A stretch of 64,000 nt of DNA from CAVVEQ01 sp963747315 (GTDB lineage Bacteria > Chloroflexota > Anaerolineae > Anaerolineales > Anaerolineaceae). The stretch covers positions 186,001 to 250,000 of the forward strand of contig CAVVEQ010000006.1 in NCBI GenBank assembly GCA_963747315.1, in the 5' to 3' direction. The notes beneath the pieces are model-generated. The model was not told the DNA's origin, did not search any database, and was given only the letters and a program-made list of their open reading frames with translations. Positions 21,328 through 30,891 of this stretch are shown piece by piece (the first letter of the stretch is position 1; every line of letters begins with the position of its first letter). The position numbers were made by a program, and so were the translations under genes.

Positions 21328-21704
21328 TCTTTCCTTTTTTGGATGCCGGTTTCTGTTCGTTGCGGATATCCGCCAGGATGCGTTCGATCTTATCCGCGTT
21401 CTCCGGGGTGACATCCCAGTGAAACCTTAAGTTTTGGAAATATTCGCAATTTGATCTGCGCGGAAAGCTCGCGCCGAATGAAACCGGAAGCACTTTCCAA
21501 GCCTTTCAGCACTTCCTTCGAGCGGACGCTGCCTTCGATGGCGGAGACATAGATATCTGCGTAGGATAACTCGCGGTCCACGGTCACATCGGTGACGAAT
21601 ATCCCGCTCAAACGCGGGTCGTGGATGCGGTTCCCGACCAGCATTTCGGAAAAGTCCTGCTGCATGCGGTCGGAGATGCGTTGTATTCTAACCTCTGAGG
21701 GCAT
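21308..21704 (-). CDS. rbfA: Ribosome-binding factor A (one frameshift)
   Basis: 30S maturation factor with a KH-like fold. MPSEVRIQRISDRMQQDFSEML, DPRLSGIFVTDVTVDRELSYADIYVS, KEVLKGLESASGFIRREL, then after a shift near 21430 LRFHWDVTPENADKIERILADIRNEQ. About 131 residues, the usual size. ATG at 21704 lies 30 bp after infB ends. Confidence 0.9.
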
Positions 21705-21733
21705 TATGTCAACTTCCTTCCCGCCAGGGTGAA

Positions 21734-23516
21734 TTACCCGACCTTCTCCAAGATGAAACATTCCAGCTGATCCCCCACCTCGAAAGCGTCGAAATTGCGC
21801 ACCCCAATGCCGCACTCAAAACCCTGCCGCACTTCGCGGACATCTTCCTTCTCATGTTTCAGGGAGGAAACTTCATTTTCGTGGATGACCTTATCACCCC
21901 GTTTGACCCGCATTTTTCCATTCCTGCGGATCTCGCCCTTCAGTACCCTGCAGCCGGCGATATTTCCCAGCTTTGAGATATTGAACACCGCCAATACCTG
22001 CGCCGTTCCGGTAATAATTTCTTTAAATTCAGGAGCGAGCATGCCCTTGAGGGCTTTATCCACATCCTCGATGAGGCGGTAGATGATTTCGTACTTGCGA
22101 ATGGAAACACCCTTGGAATCTGCCAGGCGCTGGATGGAGGGGTCAGCAGATACATTGAATCCGATGATGATCGCCGTGGAGGCTTCCGCAAGATTAACAT
22201 CGGTTTCGGTGATCTCGCCCGTGCCGCTGTGCAGGATATTGATCTTGATCTCTTCGCAGTTTAGATCTTCGAGCGAGTTGATGATCGGTTCCAGGGATCC
22301 CTGTACGTCTGCCTTAATGATCAGACGCAGCTCGCGGACCTCGCCTGCCTTGAATTTCTCGAAGATATCCTCCAGGGTCGTCTTGGGAGCCTGTTCCGGC
22401 GCTTCCTTTAACCTGGCGCGGTTTTCCTCTGCGGCAGTCCTGGCTTCTTTATCGGATTCGTAAACACTGAATATATCGCCAGCCGCCGGCACCTCGCTCA
22501 ACCCCATGATGCGAACCGGGGTGGAGGGTCCGGCCTTGTGGATGGCTTTGCCGCGATGGTCGAGCATCGCCCGCAGCTTGCCGTGCGAGGTGCCCGCCAC
22601 CACTGCATCACCCATCTGAAGAGTTCCATTCTGAACCAGGAAGGTGGAAACCACGCCTTTGGCCTTGTCCATCTCAGCCTCAATGACGGTCCCAACGACA
22701 GTCCCCTGCGGATTGGCTTTGATCTCGATGTGATCGGCCACAAGCAGTGATCGCTTCCAGCAGGTCTTCCAGTCCAAGCCGCTGTTTGGCGGAGACCGGT
22801 ACGACCATCGTATCGCCTTCCCATTCATCCGGCTGCAGCCCGTTATCCGCGAGCTGGTGTTTGACGAAATCCGGGTTGGCATTGGATTTATCGATCTTGT
22901 TCATGGCCACGATGATCGGCACCTGGGCTGCCTTGGCATGCGCGATGGCTTCCTTGGTCTGCGGCATAACGCCGTCATCAGCCGCCACAACCAGGATGAC
23001 AATATCCGCTCCCTGGGCACCGCGGGCGCGCATGGCGGTGAAAGCGGCGTGACCGGGGGTATCCAGGAAGGTGATCGTCCTGCCCTTGTGTTCCACCTGG
23101 TAGGCGCCTATGTGCTGGGTGATCCCGCCGGCTTCGCCCCCCGCCACATCGGTGTGGCGGATGGCATCCAGCAGGGTGGTTTTACCGTGGTCCACGTGTC
23201 CAAGGATGGTCACGACCGGGGGCCGGTTGACCAGGTTGGACGGGTCTTCATCCATGATCTTCTTGCGCCATTCGGGGATCTCGCCCTCGTCGGCTACTTT
23301 TTCAACCTGGGTATCCAGAATGCGGGCTTCGAAGCCCAGCTCGGATGCCACCACGGCAGCGGTTTCGAAATCGATCAACTGGTTGATGTTGGCCATCACC
23401 CCGTTTGCCATCAGAACTTTGATGATCTGTATCGAGCTAACCTCCAGTGCAGAAGCCAGGTCTCGAACAACGATATTCGCCGGCAGTTCAATGATCTTTC
23501 CTGTGCTCTCGGCCAT
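21734..23516 (-). CDS. infB: Translation initiation factor IF-2 (one frameshift)
   Basis: GTPase that places initiator tRNA on the 30S subunit. IF2_N-like region at residues 1-75, G1 GHVDHGKTTLLD, G2/G3 GGITQHIGAYQV and DTPGHAAF, G4 NKID, then domain II (KGVVSTFLVQNGTL), domain III and domain IV (GKMRVKRGDKVIHEN). Removing one base near 22748 joins LLEAI to LLVADHIEIKANPQG. At about 594 residues it is a short IF-2 with no long N-terminal extension, as in many Gram-positives and Chloroflexota. Confidence 0.95.
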
Positions 23517-23606
23517 ACGTCACCTCCAATCCTTCCTTGTCCCCTTTTATCCTGCCAACCCCGGGCTAAATTCCAGCCGGGGATTTTATCAATTCAATTG
23601 TGCCCC

Positions 23607-23900
23607 CTACCCTTCCCCTGCAGGCATCTTTTCCAGGTGTTCCTGAAGGAGCGCTCGATCCTGCTCCGACATCTCCACCTTGAGCGCGTGCGCCAGGGAG
23701 CCTTTCAGCCCGGTTTCCCAACAGGAGCGCTGGTCATGCAGATACGCGCCTCTGCCATTCAGCTTGCCGGTGGGATCGATCCTGACCCCATCGGGGGTGC
23801 GCACAATGCGGGTAAGCGATCGTTTTTCCAGCACCTCCCGGCACCCCACGCAGGTTCGCTGGGGAACATGCTTAACGCGCGGTTTCGCTTTCTTAGTCAT
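23607..23900 (-). CDS. rnpM: YlxR/RnpM family RNA-binding protein
   Basis: 97 residues with the family signature VPQRTCVGCREVLEKRSLTRIVRTPDG and GKLNGRGAYLH. DUF448 proteins lie between nusA and infB in Gram-positive operons; the Bacillus member (RnpM) binds RNase P RNA. ATG at 23900 (MTKKAKPRVKH) is the likely start; an in-frame upstream Met has less support. The ribosomal L7Ae-like gene that often follows is absent. Confidence 0.9.
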   Translation of the reverse strand: MTKKAKPRVKHVPQRTCVGCREVLEKRSLTRIVRTPDGVRIDPTGKLNGRGAYLHDQRSCWETGLKGSLAHALKVEMSEQDRALLQEHLEKMPAGEG

Positions 23901-23954
23901 GACACACTTTACCAAATTCTTTTTAAACACCTGCTCCGATGTTGCAGTGAGGGG

Positions 23955-25869
23955 CTAACCGCTCCAGGTCTCGTCATCCCCGCGTTTGTGCTTCTTGCGG
24001 GTGATGGTCAGGTCGCGGTCGGGATCGTATTCGATCTCGACATACTTGCTGCCCTTTTTCTTGGCCTTCTTGTCCGCATCCGTGACTGCGTCATCACCGG
24101 TCGGCGCTCCGCGGGATTGTTCAAGGGCGGATTTGAGCGAGAAAAGTTCCTCGAAGGAAATTTCGCCTTCTTCTTCCTCTTCTTCCTCTTCTTTCTTCCT
24201 GTTTGCCTGGTTTGACTGGCTCTTCGACAACCAGGGGGATATCCGCAATTTCCGCCGGGAGTTCCTCCACCACCGGTGCAACCACTTCAGGAACCGGCGC
24301 GGCTTCTACAACCTCGGCAGGTTCAACGGCAGATTCAACGGCCACTTCATCGACAGCGGGAGGTTCGACCGGATTCAGGACGGATTCCATCAACGCGTCG
24401 ATCTCCTGCATGGCTTTGGGTCCAATGCCCTGCAGCTTGAAGATCGCATCCGGGTTGCGTTTGCTTTGCATGGCCAGCTCGCCGACAGTGGAGTAGCCAG
24501 CTTCCTGTAATATATAAGCCACATGCTCGGGCAGGCCGCAATCGAGGATATTCTTGTCATACAGTTCGGCCGGAATGATCTGGCGCAGTTCGGTGGTGAG
24601 ACCCTGTTCGATGGCTTTCTGCTCGGGTTCCATTTGGGCGATCGTGCGCCGCTCCACGCGGTCCACGAAACGCGCCATCAGGTCATATTCTTCGGGTGTC
24701 AGCGGTTTGCCTTCCGCCTTGCGGGCGAGCATATCTTCGATTCTTGTGGAATTCTCTTTCTCTTTTTCCGCAAGTTCAGCCAGGCTTTCGTCGCTCTGCA
24801 GCTTGCCAAGCGCATCGGCGGCCGCCTCGGGCAGGCTCTTGATATCGATCCGCCAGCCGGTCAGTTTGGCTGCCAGGCGGGCGTTCTGCCCATCCCGGCC
24901 GATGGCCAGGCTGAGCTGATCTTCGGGGACCACCACCGTGGCGGTTTTGCCGTTCTCGGAGTGCTCGTTCAGGAAAACGCCGCTCACGCGGGCTGGGCTG
25001 ATGGCTTTGGCAATGAAAACATTGGCGTCGGGATTCCACTCGATGACGTCGATCTTTTCGTCGTGCAGCTCGCGCACGATCGTCTGGATGCGCACGCCGC
25101 GGATACCCACGCAGGCGCCGACCGGGTCGATGCCCTGCTGCGAGGCGCTGACGGCCACCTTGGCGCGCTGCCCGGGTTCGCGGGCGATGGAGCGGATCTC
25201 CACCACGCCGTGGTAGATCTCGGGAACTTCGTTTTCCAGCAGGCGGCGCAGGAAGTTGCGGTGCGTGCGGGAGAGGATGATCTGCGGTCCGCGGGGCGAA
25301 TCCTTGACCTCGGCGATGAGCGCGCGCACGCGGTCGTGAATGCGGAAGCGCTCGCCGGGGATGGTTTCCTTGCGCGGCAGGGTGCCCTCGGCTTTCATAT
25401 CCAGCCCCACGGTCATACCGATCGCGCCCATGGCCTGGATGATGCCGGAGACGATCTCGCCCACCTGTTTTTCAAAATGGGTCAGCTGCGCCGAGCGTTC
25501 AGCATCGCGGATGCGCTGCTGGATCACCTGGCGGGCTGTCTGGGCAGCAACGCGGCCAAAATCCTTGGGGGTGCATTCCACGATGACCATATCGCCAAGC
25601 TGAGCCTCGGGATTGACCTCGCGCGCCCGTTCCAGGGTGACCTCGGTGAGGTCCTCCATCACGTCCTCGACAACTTCTTTTTCGGCGGAGATGGTCACCT
25701 TGCCGGTTTCCAGGTCCACCTTGGCCTGCACTTCCTGGGCGGTGGAGGCATTGACTGCCTTGCGGTAGGCGGAAGCCATCGCGTTTTCCAGCGCGGTGAG
25801 GATGACCTCCTGGGGAAGACCTTTCTCCTCCAGAACTTCATTGAATGCCAGCGTAAACTCGTTTTTCAT
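23955..25869 (-). CDS. nusA: Transcription termination/antitermination factor NusA with Glu-rich tail (one frameshift)
   Basis: N-terminal RNAP-binding domain (MKNEFTLAFNEVLEEKGL), S1 domain (GEIVSGIIQAM... GPQIILSRTHRNFLRRLLENEVPEI), two KH domains (VGACVGIRGVRIQTIVREL; LAIGRDGQNARLAAKLTGWRIDI), and a helix-hairpin-helix region (GYSTVGELAMQSKRNPDAIFKLQGIGPKAMQEID). A Val/Glu/Pro-rich linker follows. A shift near 24190, in a GAA/GAG-repeat tract, leads to a tail with eight or more Glu, GEISFEELFSLKSALEQ and ITRKKHKRGDDETW, ending at 23955. ATG at 25869 has GGAGAGAG upstream. First gene of the long minus-strand operon. Confidence 0.95.
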
Positions 25870-25910
25870 GCTCTTACTCTCTCCAAAATTGACTGTCCAT
25901 TCTAAACAGA

Positions 25911-25933
25911 AAAGTGGGGGGAACCCACTTCTC
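25911..25933 (-). promoter_or_regulatory. Hairpin in the nusA leader (possible attenuator)
   Basis: Minus strand AAGTGGG-TTCCC-CCCACTT followed by TTC-TGTTT, lying between the promoter and the nusA ribosome binding site. The stem followed by T residues resembles a weak intrinsic terminator. In Bacillus, nusA is autoregulated by NusA-dependent termination in the operon leader; whether this element works that way is inference. Confidence 0.5.
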
Positions 25934-25973
25934 ATTGCGATCGATAACGATGACCTGCGGACTTGCAAGAATT

Positions 25974-26002
25974 ATTTTAGCATGGTTCCATAAAGGATGC
26001 AA
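25974..26002 (-). promoter_or_regulatory. Promoter of the nusA operon
   Basis: Minus strand TTGCAT (26002-25997), exactly 17 bp, TAAAAT (25979-25974). The predicted leader is about 100 nt and contains the hairpin at 25911-25933. It lies just downstream of the phosphoribosyltransferase stop, so nusA probably has its own transcript. Confidence 0.75.
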
Positions 26003-26030
26003 GCCCGGAGAGGAAGGCAGGGAGGGCAAT

Positions 26031-26585
26031 TTAATCCGAAAAAACCGGCAAATGCCCCAGCGAAATGATGCTGGACCATTTCGCCCGTTCTCCCTCGGTG
26101 AGGATCGCGGCCTCCGCGGCGATGGCCGCCCCCGCGTGCTGCAGGATCAGGCGCATGCCCTGCAAAGTGGAACCGGTGCTGATCACATCATCCAGGATCA
26201 CCGCCCGCTTGCCTTTGAGCACTTTCAGGTCCTTCTCATCCAAGTAAAGCGTCTGGGGTTCCCCGGTGGTGATGGAAAGCGTCTCGGCTTTCAATGCTTC
26301 CCCCATGTAAGGCTTGTAGGTCTTGCGGAAGATCACATACGGTTTGCCGTTTTCCACCGAAAGCGCGTGCGCCAGCGGGATGCTTTTCGACTCCGAGGTG
26401 ACCACCACATCGTAATTGGTAGATTTGAGCTTTTCGTTGAGCGCCTTTGCGCAGGCTTGCACCAGCTCGGTATCCCCCAGGATATTTAATATGGCAATGG
26501 ATAACCCCGGTTTGATCTGGAATAGGACCAGGTCGCGCTTGACCCCCGCGATCTCGATGGGATATACCTTACGCTCGTTGGACAT
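26031..26585 (-). CDS. Adenine/xanthine-type phosphoribosyltransferase
   Basis: 184 residues. The PRPP-binding motif is AVILDDVISTGSTLQGM; VVVTSESKSIPLAHALS precedes the PPi loop region and FRKTYKPYMGEALK is the flexible-loop-like segment. The layout matches the type I PRTases used in purine salvage (Apt/Xpt-like). GGAGG lies 7-8 bases before ATG 26585. The substrate base cannot be told from sequence alone; a regulatory PRTase is the alternative. Confidence 0.8.
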   Translation of the reverse strand: MSNERKVYPIEIAGVKRDLVLFQIKPGLSIAILNILGDTELVQACAKALNEKLKSTNYDVVVTSESKSIPLAHALSVENGKPYVIFRKTYKPYMGEALKAETLSITTGEPQTLYLDEKDLKVLKGKRAVILDDVISTGSTLQGMRLILQHAGAAIAAEAAILTEGERAKWSSIISLGHLPVFSD

Positions 26586-26728
26586 GGCTGCGCCTCCAAT
26601 GATGGAATGAACAGTTAAAAGTTTATCATAAATGAGAAACTGGTCAGATGGCGGATTGACCGCTGGAATTCTCAGAAGTAATATTGGATTTGTTGGAAAA
26701 CAGGAGGGGTGGTGCTTGTGTTAAAATC

Positions 26729-26763
26729 ATCACTTGCCGGGGACGCCGACCCTGGCAAGTGAT
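26729..26763. repeat. Perfect 10-bp inverted repeat upstream of the ABC exporter
   Basis: ATCACTTGCC at 26729-26738 and GGCAAGTGAT at 26754-26763 with a 15-base GC-rich loop. There is no T tract after it, so a terminator is unlikely; an operator or a structured RNA is more plausible. Confidence 0.6.
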
Positions 26764-26833
26764 TAAAGGAGGAGAAGAAGAGAAGTCGCCCTGTGTCTAT
26801 ATAATACCTCCTCCCCGGAATAATGCTTGACGG

Positions 26834-26855
26834 TTACCCTACGCTTACCCTACGC
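26834..26855. repeat. Tandem 11-bp direct repeat (TTACCCTACGC twice)
   Basis: Two abutting copies of TTACCCTACGC directly after a TTGACG (26827-26832), about 60 bp before the ABC ATPase start. Suggests a regulator-binding site overlapping a promoter region. Confidence 0.5.
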
Positions 26856-26912
26856 TGGCATAACAATTATCGTTAGAAGGCGCCGTTTTTCAACCTTCAG
26901 GAGTCCAGTAAC

Positions 26913-27941
26913 ATGCCTTCCACAGACTATTCCATCGAAACCCGCCAACTCGGCCGCGTCTATAAGGTGCGCGGCGCGAAAAAGGGCGAATCCAAGACGC
27001 TGGTCGCGCTGAAGGATATCAACCTCACCGTCCATCCCGGGGAGCTGTTCGGCCTGTTGGGCCCGAACGGGGCGGGGAAAACGACCCTGATCAAGATCCT
27101 CACCACCCTGCTCTCCCCCAGTTCCGGGTCGGCTTTCGTGGCGGGTCTGGATGCCGAGAAACAGCCGGAGAAGGTTCGCCAGGTGATCAACATGGTTTCC
27201 GGTGGGGAGGCTTCCGGTTACGGGCTGCTGACCGTGCGCGAGAACCTGTGGATGTTCGCCCAGTTCTATGGGATCCCTTCGGATGAGGCTAATGCGCGGA
27301 TAAAAAAACTGCTCGAGATCGTCGGGCTAGCGGACCGGATGAATACCCGTTCGTCGGATCTCTCCACCGGGCTGCGCCAGAAGATGAATATCGTGCGCGG
27401 TTTCCTCACCGATCCGAGGGTGCTCTTCCTGGATGAGCCCACCCTGGGGCTGGATGTGGGCGCTTCGCGCGACGTGCGCCATTTCGTCCGCCAATGGGTG
27501 GATGAAGATCCCACCCGCACCCTGCTGCTGACCACCCACTACATGGTCGAGGCGGATGAAATGTGCAACCGGGTGGCGATCATCAATCAGGGCAAGGTGC
27601 TCGCCTGCGACACTCCTGCCGCCTTGAAACAACAATTGCGGAAAAGCGCGCTCTTCGAGATCAAAGTGGAATCTCCCACTCCCCTCGAAAAGAATTCTCT
27701 TACCCAGATCACCGGGGTTGAATCCTGCAGCATCACCGTTGAGGATGGCTTCAGCCGCCTGGAGCTGGGGTTGACTGAAGAGGCATTGCTCGCGAACATC
27801 ATTGCCAGCCTGACCTCCCAGAACGCGCGCATCCTCAGCCTGCAGAAGCACGAGCCAACCCTGGAGGATGTCTTCGTCCGGCTCACAGGGTTGAGCATGG
27901 AAGAAGCGGAGAAGGTCGAAGATGATGATCCAACCGGTTAA
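26913..27941 (+). CDS. ABC-2 type exporter, ATP-binding subunit
   Basis: 342 residues. Walker A GPNGAGKTT, Walker B VLFLDEPT, D-loop LGLD and the switch His in TTHYMVEADE. The signature reads LSTGLRQK rather than LSGGQ, as in several ABC-2 drug or polysaccharide exporter ATPases. The C-terminal DrrA-like segment ends in EPTLEDVFVRLTG. CAGGAG precedes ATG 26913. The permease gene overlaps its 3' end, and a second permease follows, so the transporter is probably a heterodimeric permease with a shared ATPase. Substrate unknown. Confidence 0.9.
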   Translation: MPSTDYSIETRQLGRVYKVRGAKKGESKTLVALKDINLTVHPGELFGLLGPNGAGKTTLIKILTTLLSPSSGSAFVAGLDAEKQPEKVRQVINMVSGGEASGYGLLTVRENLWMFAQFYGIPSDEANARIKKLLEIVGLADRMNTRSSDLSTGLRQKMNIVRGFLTDPRVLFLDEPTLGLDVGASRDVRHFVRQWVDEDPTRTLLLTTHYMVEADEMCNRVAIINQGKVLACDTPAALKQQLRKSALFEIKVESPTPLEKNSLTQITGVESCSITVEDGFSRLELGLTEEALLANIIASLTSQNARILSLQKHEPTLEDVFVRLTGLSMEEAEKVEDDDPTG

Positions 27942-28765
27942 GCAACGGTTCGCCGGCTGGCGGCTTTTCCTCATGTCTGTCCGCGGCAGGTCCTACCCGC
28001 GCATCATCGGCATGCAGCGGGATGTGACCTGGCTGATTTTCGATGTGCTCATGCCCATCGGCACCGTCGCCGCCTACGTGCTGATCTACCAGGCGGTCGG
28101 CGCGCCGCAGGATTACATCGGGTTCGTGGTGGTTGGCGGGGCGATGACCGCCTACTGGTTGAATGTGCTTTGGGGGATGTCCAGCCAGCTCTACTGGGAG
28201 AAGGAAACCGGCAACCTGGCGCTCTATATCATCGCGCCTGCGCCGATGATGTCCCTTCTGCTCGGGATGGCGATCGGGGGCATCTTTTCCAGTTCCCTGC
28301 GCGCACTGGGGGTGATCGTTTTCTGCAGCTGGCTGTTCAATGTAAGCTACGAGGTCACATCCTTTGGGTCTGCTCTTCCTGGTTTTCATCCTGACAATGG
28401 CAGCGCTTTACGGGTTGGGGATGATGACATCATCCATCTTCCTGCTGCTCAACCGGGAAGCCTGGCACCTGGCCAACCTGGCTCAGGAACCGGTCTACCT
28501 GGCTTCGGGATTCTACTTTCCCATCCGCAGCTTTCCCTTCTGGATCGCCGCGGGCGCTTCGCTCATCCCCCTCACCCTCGGATTGGATGCCATGCGTCAA
28601 CTGGTCTTTCCAACCGGCGCCAGCCTGGGTTTTCTAAGTGTACAGGTTGAGATCTTACTGCTCATCCTGCTCTCGATCGGATTCATCTGGGGGGCGAAGT
28701 TGATGCTGGATCGCATGGAGCGCCTTGCCCGCCGCGAAGGTCGATTGACCGATACAAGGAAATAG
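27922..28765 (+). CDS. ABC-2 type exporter permease 1 (one frameshift)
   Basis: About 281 residues, six predicted membrane segments. The frame shifts near 28365: ...NVSYEVTSF continues as GLLFLVFILTMAALYGLGMM, then REAWHLANLAQEPVYLASGFYFPI. The latter is the conserved ABC-2 permease region before the last helices. It overlaps the ATPase gene by 20 bp and is followed 8 bp later by the second permease. Confidence 0.85.
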
Positions 28766-28773
28766 AGAATTTC

Positions 28774-29628
28774 ATGAACAGGTCCACCTCTATGCGCTCC
28801 TTTCTCACCTCCACCTGGCTGGGGTGGCAGATCGAATCCAACTGGGCGGATCCATTCCTGTTCCTGGTCTATTCGATCGTAAAACCCCTGGCGGGTGCCG
28901 GCATCATCATCGTCATGTACGGTGTGATCTCAAAAGGGAATTACGATACACCTCTGTTTACCTATATCTATATCGGCAATGCGTTTTACCAGTATGTTGC
29001 CATGGTGATGACCGGGGTTTCCTGGGCGGTGATCGACGACCGCGAGCACTATAAAACCCTGAAATACATCTACACCGCCCCTGTGAGCGTGCCCTGGTAC
29101 CTGCTCGGGCGCGGGGTTTCGCGGTTCCTGATCGCCACATTTTCTGTGGTCGTCACGATCGTTTTCGGAGTGATCTTCCTGCATCTTCCCATCCAGATGC
29201 AAACCATCCAATGGCCGCTGCTCATTTTGAGTATATTCGTTGGCGTGGTGATGCTCTCATTGATCGGCGTCCTCCTCGCAGGAATCACATTGCTGACAGT
29301 CAGGCAGTCCTTTTTCATCGGTGATGTGGTGGCGGGCGTGTTTTTCCTGTTCTGCGGGGTTATTTTTCCGATCGAACTTCTCCCGCCCGCGCTGCAGACG
29401 ATTGGCCGCTTACTCCCCGTCACGTATTGGATCGAGCTGGTGCGCCGCGCCATGGTCGGCCAGATCGCAGACGCCTTCCCGACCTTCAGCAGCTATACAG
29501 AAACGCAGCTGTTCTTCATCCTGGTCGCTTTGACGGTCATCTACGGGGTGATCTCGATTATTGTTTGGCGGATCTGTGACCACAGCGCCCGCGAACAGGG
29601 CCTGATCGACTGGACTTCGAACTATTGA
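28774..29628 (+). CDS. ABC-2 type exporter permease 2
   Basis: 284 residues with about six membrane segments and the ABC-2 region VVAGVFFLFCGVIFPIELLPPALQTIGRLLPVTYWIELVRRAM. WAVIDDREHYKTLKYIYTAPV is the amphipathic coupling-type segment common to these permeases. Last gene of the exporter operon; forms a pair with permease 1. Confidence 0.9.
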   Translation: MNRSTSMRSFLTSTWLGWQIESNWADPFLFLVYSIVKPLAGAGIIIVMYGVISKGNYDTPLFTYIYIGNAFYQYVAMVMTGVSWAVIDDREHYKTLKYIYTAPVSVPWYLLGRGVSRFLIATFSVVVTIVFGVIFLHLPIQMQTIQWPLLILSIFVGVVMLSLIGVLLAGITLLTVRQSFFIGDVVAGVFFLFCGVIFPIELLPPALQTIGRLLPVTYWIELVRRAMVGQIADAFPTFSSYTETQLFFILVALTVIYGVISIIVWRICDHSAREQGLIDWTSNY

Positions 29629-29931
29629 CTCGATCGAAATAGAAGCTTTTCCGGATCCCCTAGAGTAAGCATTTTTGGTTACGTAAAAATATGGGAGTGT
29701 TGGTTGATTCGGCAGTTGCGGTCAAGTTGGGTATGGAGAAATTTTGGCGTATATAAATTATCATTGTACCTGCTCAGATTTTGGGCAAAATATGTCTCAT
29801 CCCTTCATTGACTCAATCCCGGGCGAGGCCGCCATCCAGTATAAATACCTTTGGATGAATCTTCTCTATATCCAAATAATCTCCTATAATATTTTTGGAA
29901 ACCAAAGTAACAACCGATTGAGAGATATGCC
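29629..29931. other. AT-rich intergenic region before the GT2 gene
   Basis: About 300 bp, more AT-rich than the exporter genes. It includes a short palindrome-like ATTTTTGGTTACGTAAAAAT (29668-29687) and TATAAT at 29885-29890, 41 bp before the GT2 start, the likely -10. A 64-codon ORF at 29744 has no recognisable content. Confidence 0.5.
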
Positions 29932-30891
29932 ATGTTGAAATTGATAGTGATAATCCCTGCCTATAATGAAGAACTAACCATCCGAGAGATTCTCTCGCGA
30001 ATGCCGAACCTCACCAAGGAAGGTGTTAAACTCATCCCTGTCGTGATAGATGACGGCTCTACAGACCGCACAGCGGAATTTGCCCGGGGTAGCGGGGCAG
30101 TAGTGATCAGCCATGGTACCAATCAGGGCGTAGGAAAATCTTTTCATGACGGGTTGGAATATGCTTTGGATGAGGAGGCGGATATTCTGGTAAATATTGA
30201 CGCAGACTTGCAATACGCGCCAGAAGATATCCGGCTTCTTATCAAGCCCATTATGGAGAAGAAAGCGGATTTTGTGACCGCCGATAGGTTCACCCAGTCG
30301 GAAGGGAAAATAGCGCAACCTTCGGAAATGCCTGGGATGAATTACTGGGGGAATCAGCAAATGACCAAGCTGGTTAATTGGCTCGCTGGTACCAAGTTGG
30401 GGGATGTATCCAGCGGATTTCGAGCGATCAACCGGGAGGCGATATTGAACCTGAACCTCTCCGGAAAATACACCTACACCCACGAAACCATCATCGATCT
30501 TGCGATGAAAAATCTTCGCTTGGTCTCCATTCCCATCCAGGTGAAGTATTATCCGGAAAGAAAGTCCAGAGTCGCCGGAAACCTCATGGTTTATACGAAT
30601 CGGGCGTTGCGTATCATATTCAAGGCATTTCGCGATTATCGCCCACTCTATTTCTTCTCATTGATCGCGGCTTTGCCATTGATACTGGGAGGTTTTTCGT
30701 TATTATTTACACTGATCCATTTCGTGGAAACCGGTGACTTTTCCCCTTATAAATTTGTAGCCTTCACGGGGATCTACTTGTTCTCTTTGGGGATCATTCT
30801 GATCATCATCGGCTTCCTGGCAGATATCCTCGTGGGGATACGGCTTACAGGGGAGCGCCAACTTTATTTATTGAAGAAAAACCGGAAGTAG
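29932..30891 (+). CDS. GT2 glycosyltransferase with C-terminal membrane segments (polyprenyl-phosphate-sugar synthase-like)
   Basis: 319 residues. GT-A motifs: VIIPAYNEELTI, VIDDGSTDRTAEFA, VNIDADLQY (DxD) and SGFRAINREA. The final 90 residues contain two hydrophobic hairpin segments (YFFSLIAALPLILGGFSLLF; GIYLFSLGIILIIIGFLADI). The arrangement matches DPM1/GtrB-type enzymes, which load a sugar onto a polyprenyl phosphate for use outside the membrane. The flippase-like UPF0104 gene follows after a gap. Confidence 0.85.
   Translation: MLKLIVIIPAYNEELTIREILSRMPNLTKEGVKLIPVVIDDGSTDRTAEFARGSGAVVISHGTNQGVGKSFHDGLEYALDEEADILVNIDADLQYAPEDIRLLIKPIMEKKADFVTADRFTQSEGKIAQPSEMPGMNYWGNQQMTKLVNWLAGTKLGDVSSGFRAINREAILNLNLSGKYTYTHETIIDLAMKNLRLVSIPIQVKYYPERKSRVAGNLMVYTNRALRIIFKAFRDYRPLYFFSLIAALPLILGGFSLLFTLIHFVETGDFSPYKFVAFTGIYLFSLGIILIIIGFLADILVGIRLTGERQLYLLKKNRK

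Larger units (their letters stand above)
26586..26912. other. 327-bp intergenic region with structured repeats
   Basis: Divergent spacer between the phosphoribosyltransferase gene (minus) and the ABC exporter (plus). It holds a perfect 10-bp inverted repeat (26729-26763), a purine-rich AAAGGAGGAG / CCTCCTCC pair that could extend the structure, a TATAAT at 26800-26805 without a good -35, and a tandem 11-bp direct repeat. No ORF was recognised. Confidence 0.6.

Noticed and set aside
22857..24215. 452-codon plus-strand open frame opposite infB and ylxR
   Set aside because: Same type of shadow; it spans three real genes on the other strand.
24523..25905. 460-codon open frame on the plus strand opposite nusA
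   Set aside because: Antisense shadow in GC-rich DNA: low-complexity His/Asp/Gly-rich translation with no motif, while the other strand encodes clear NusA.
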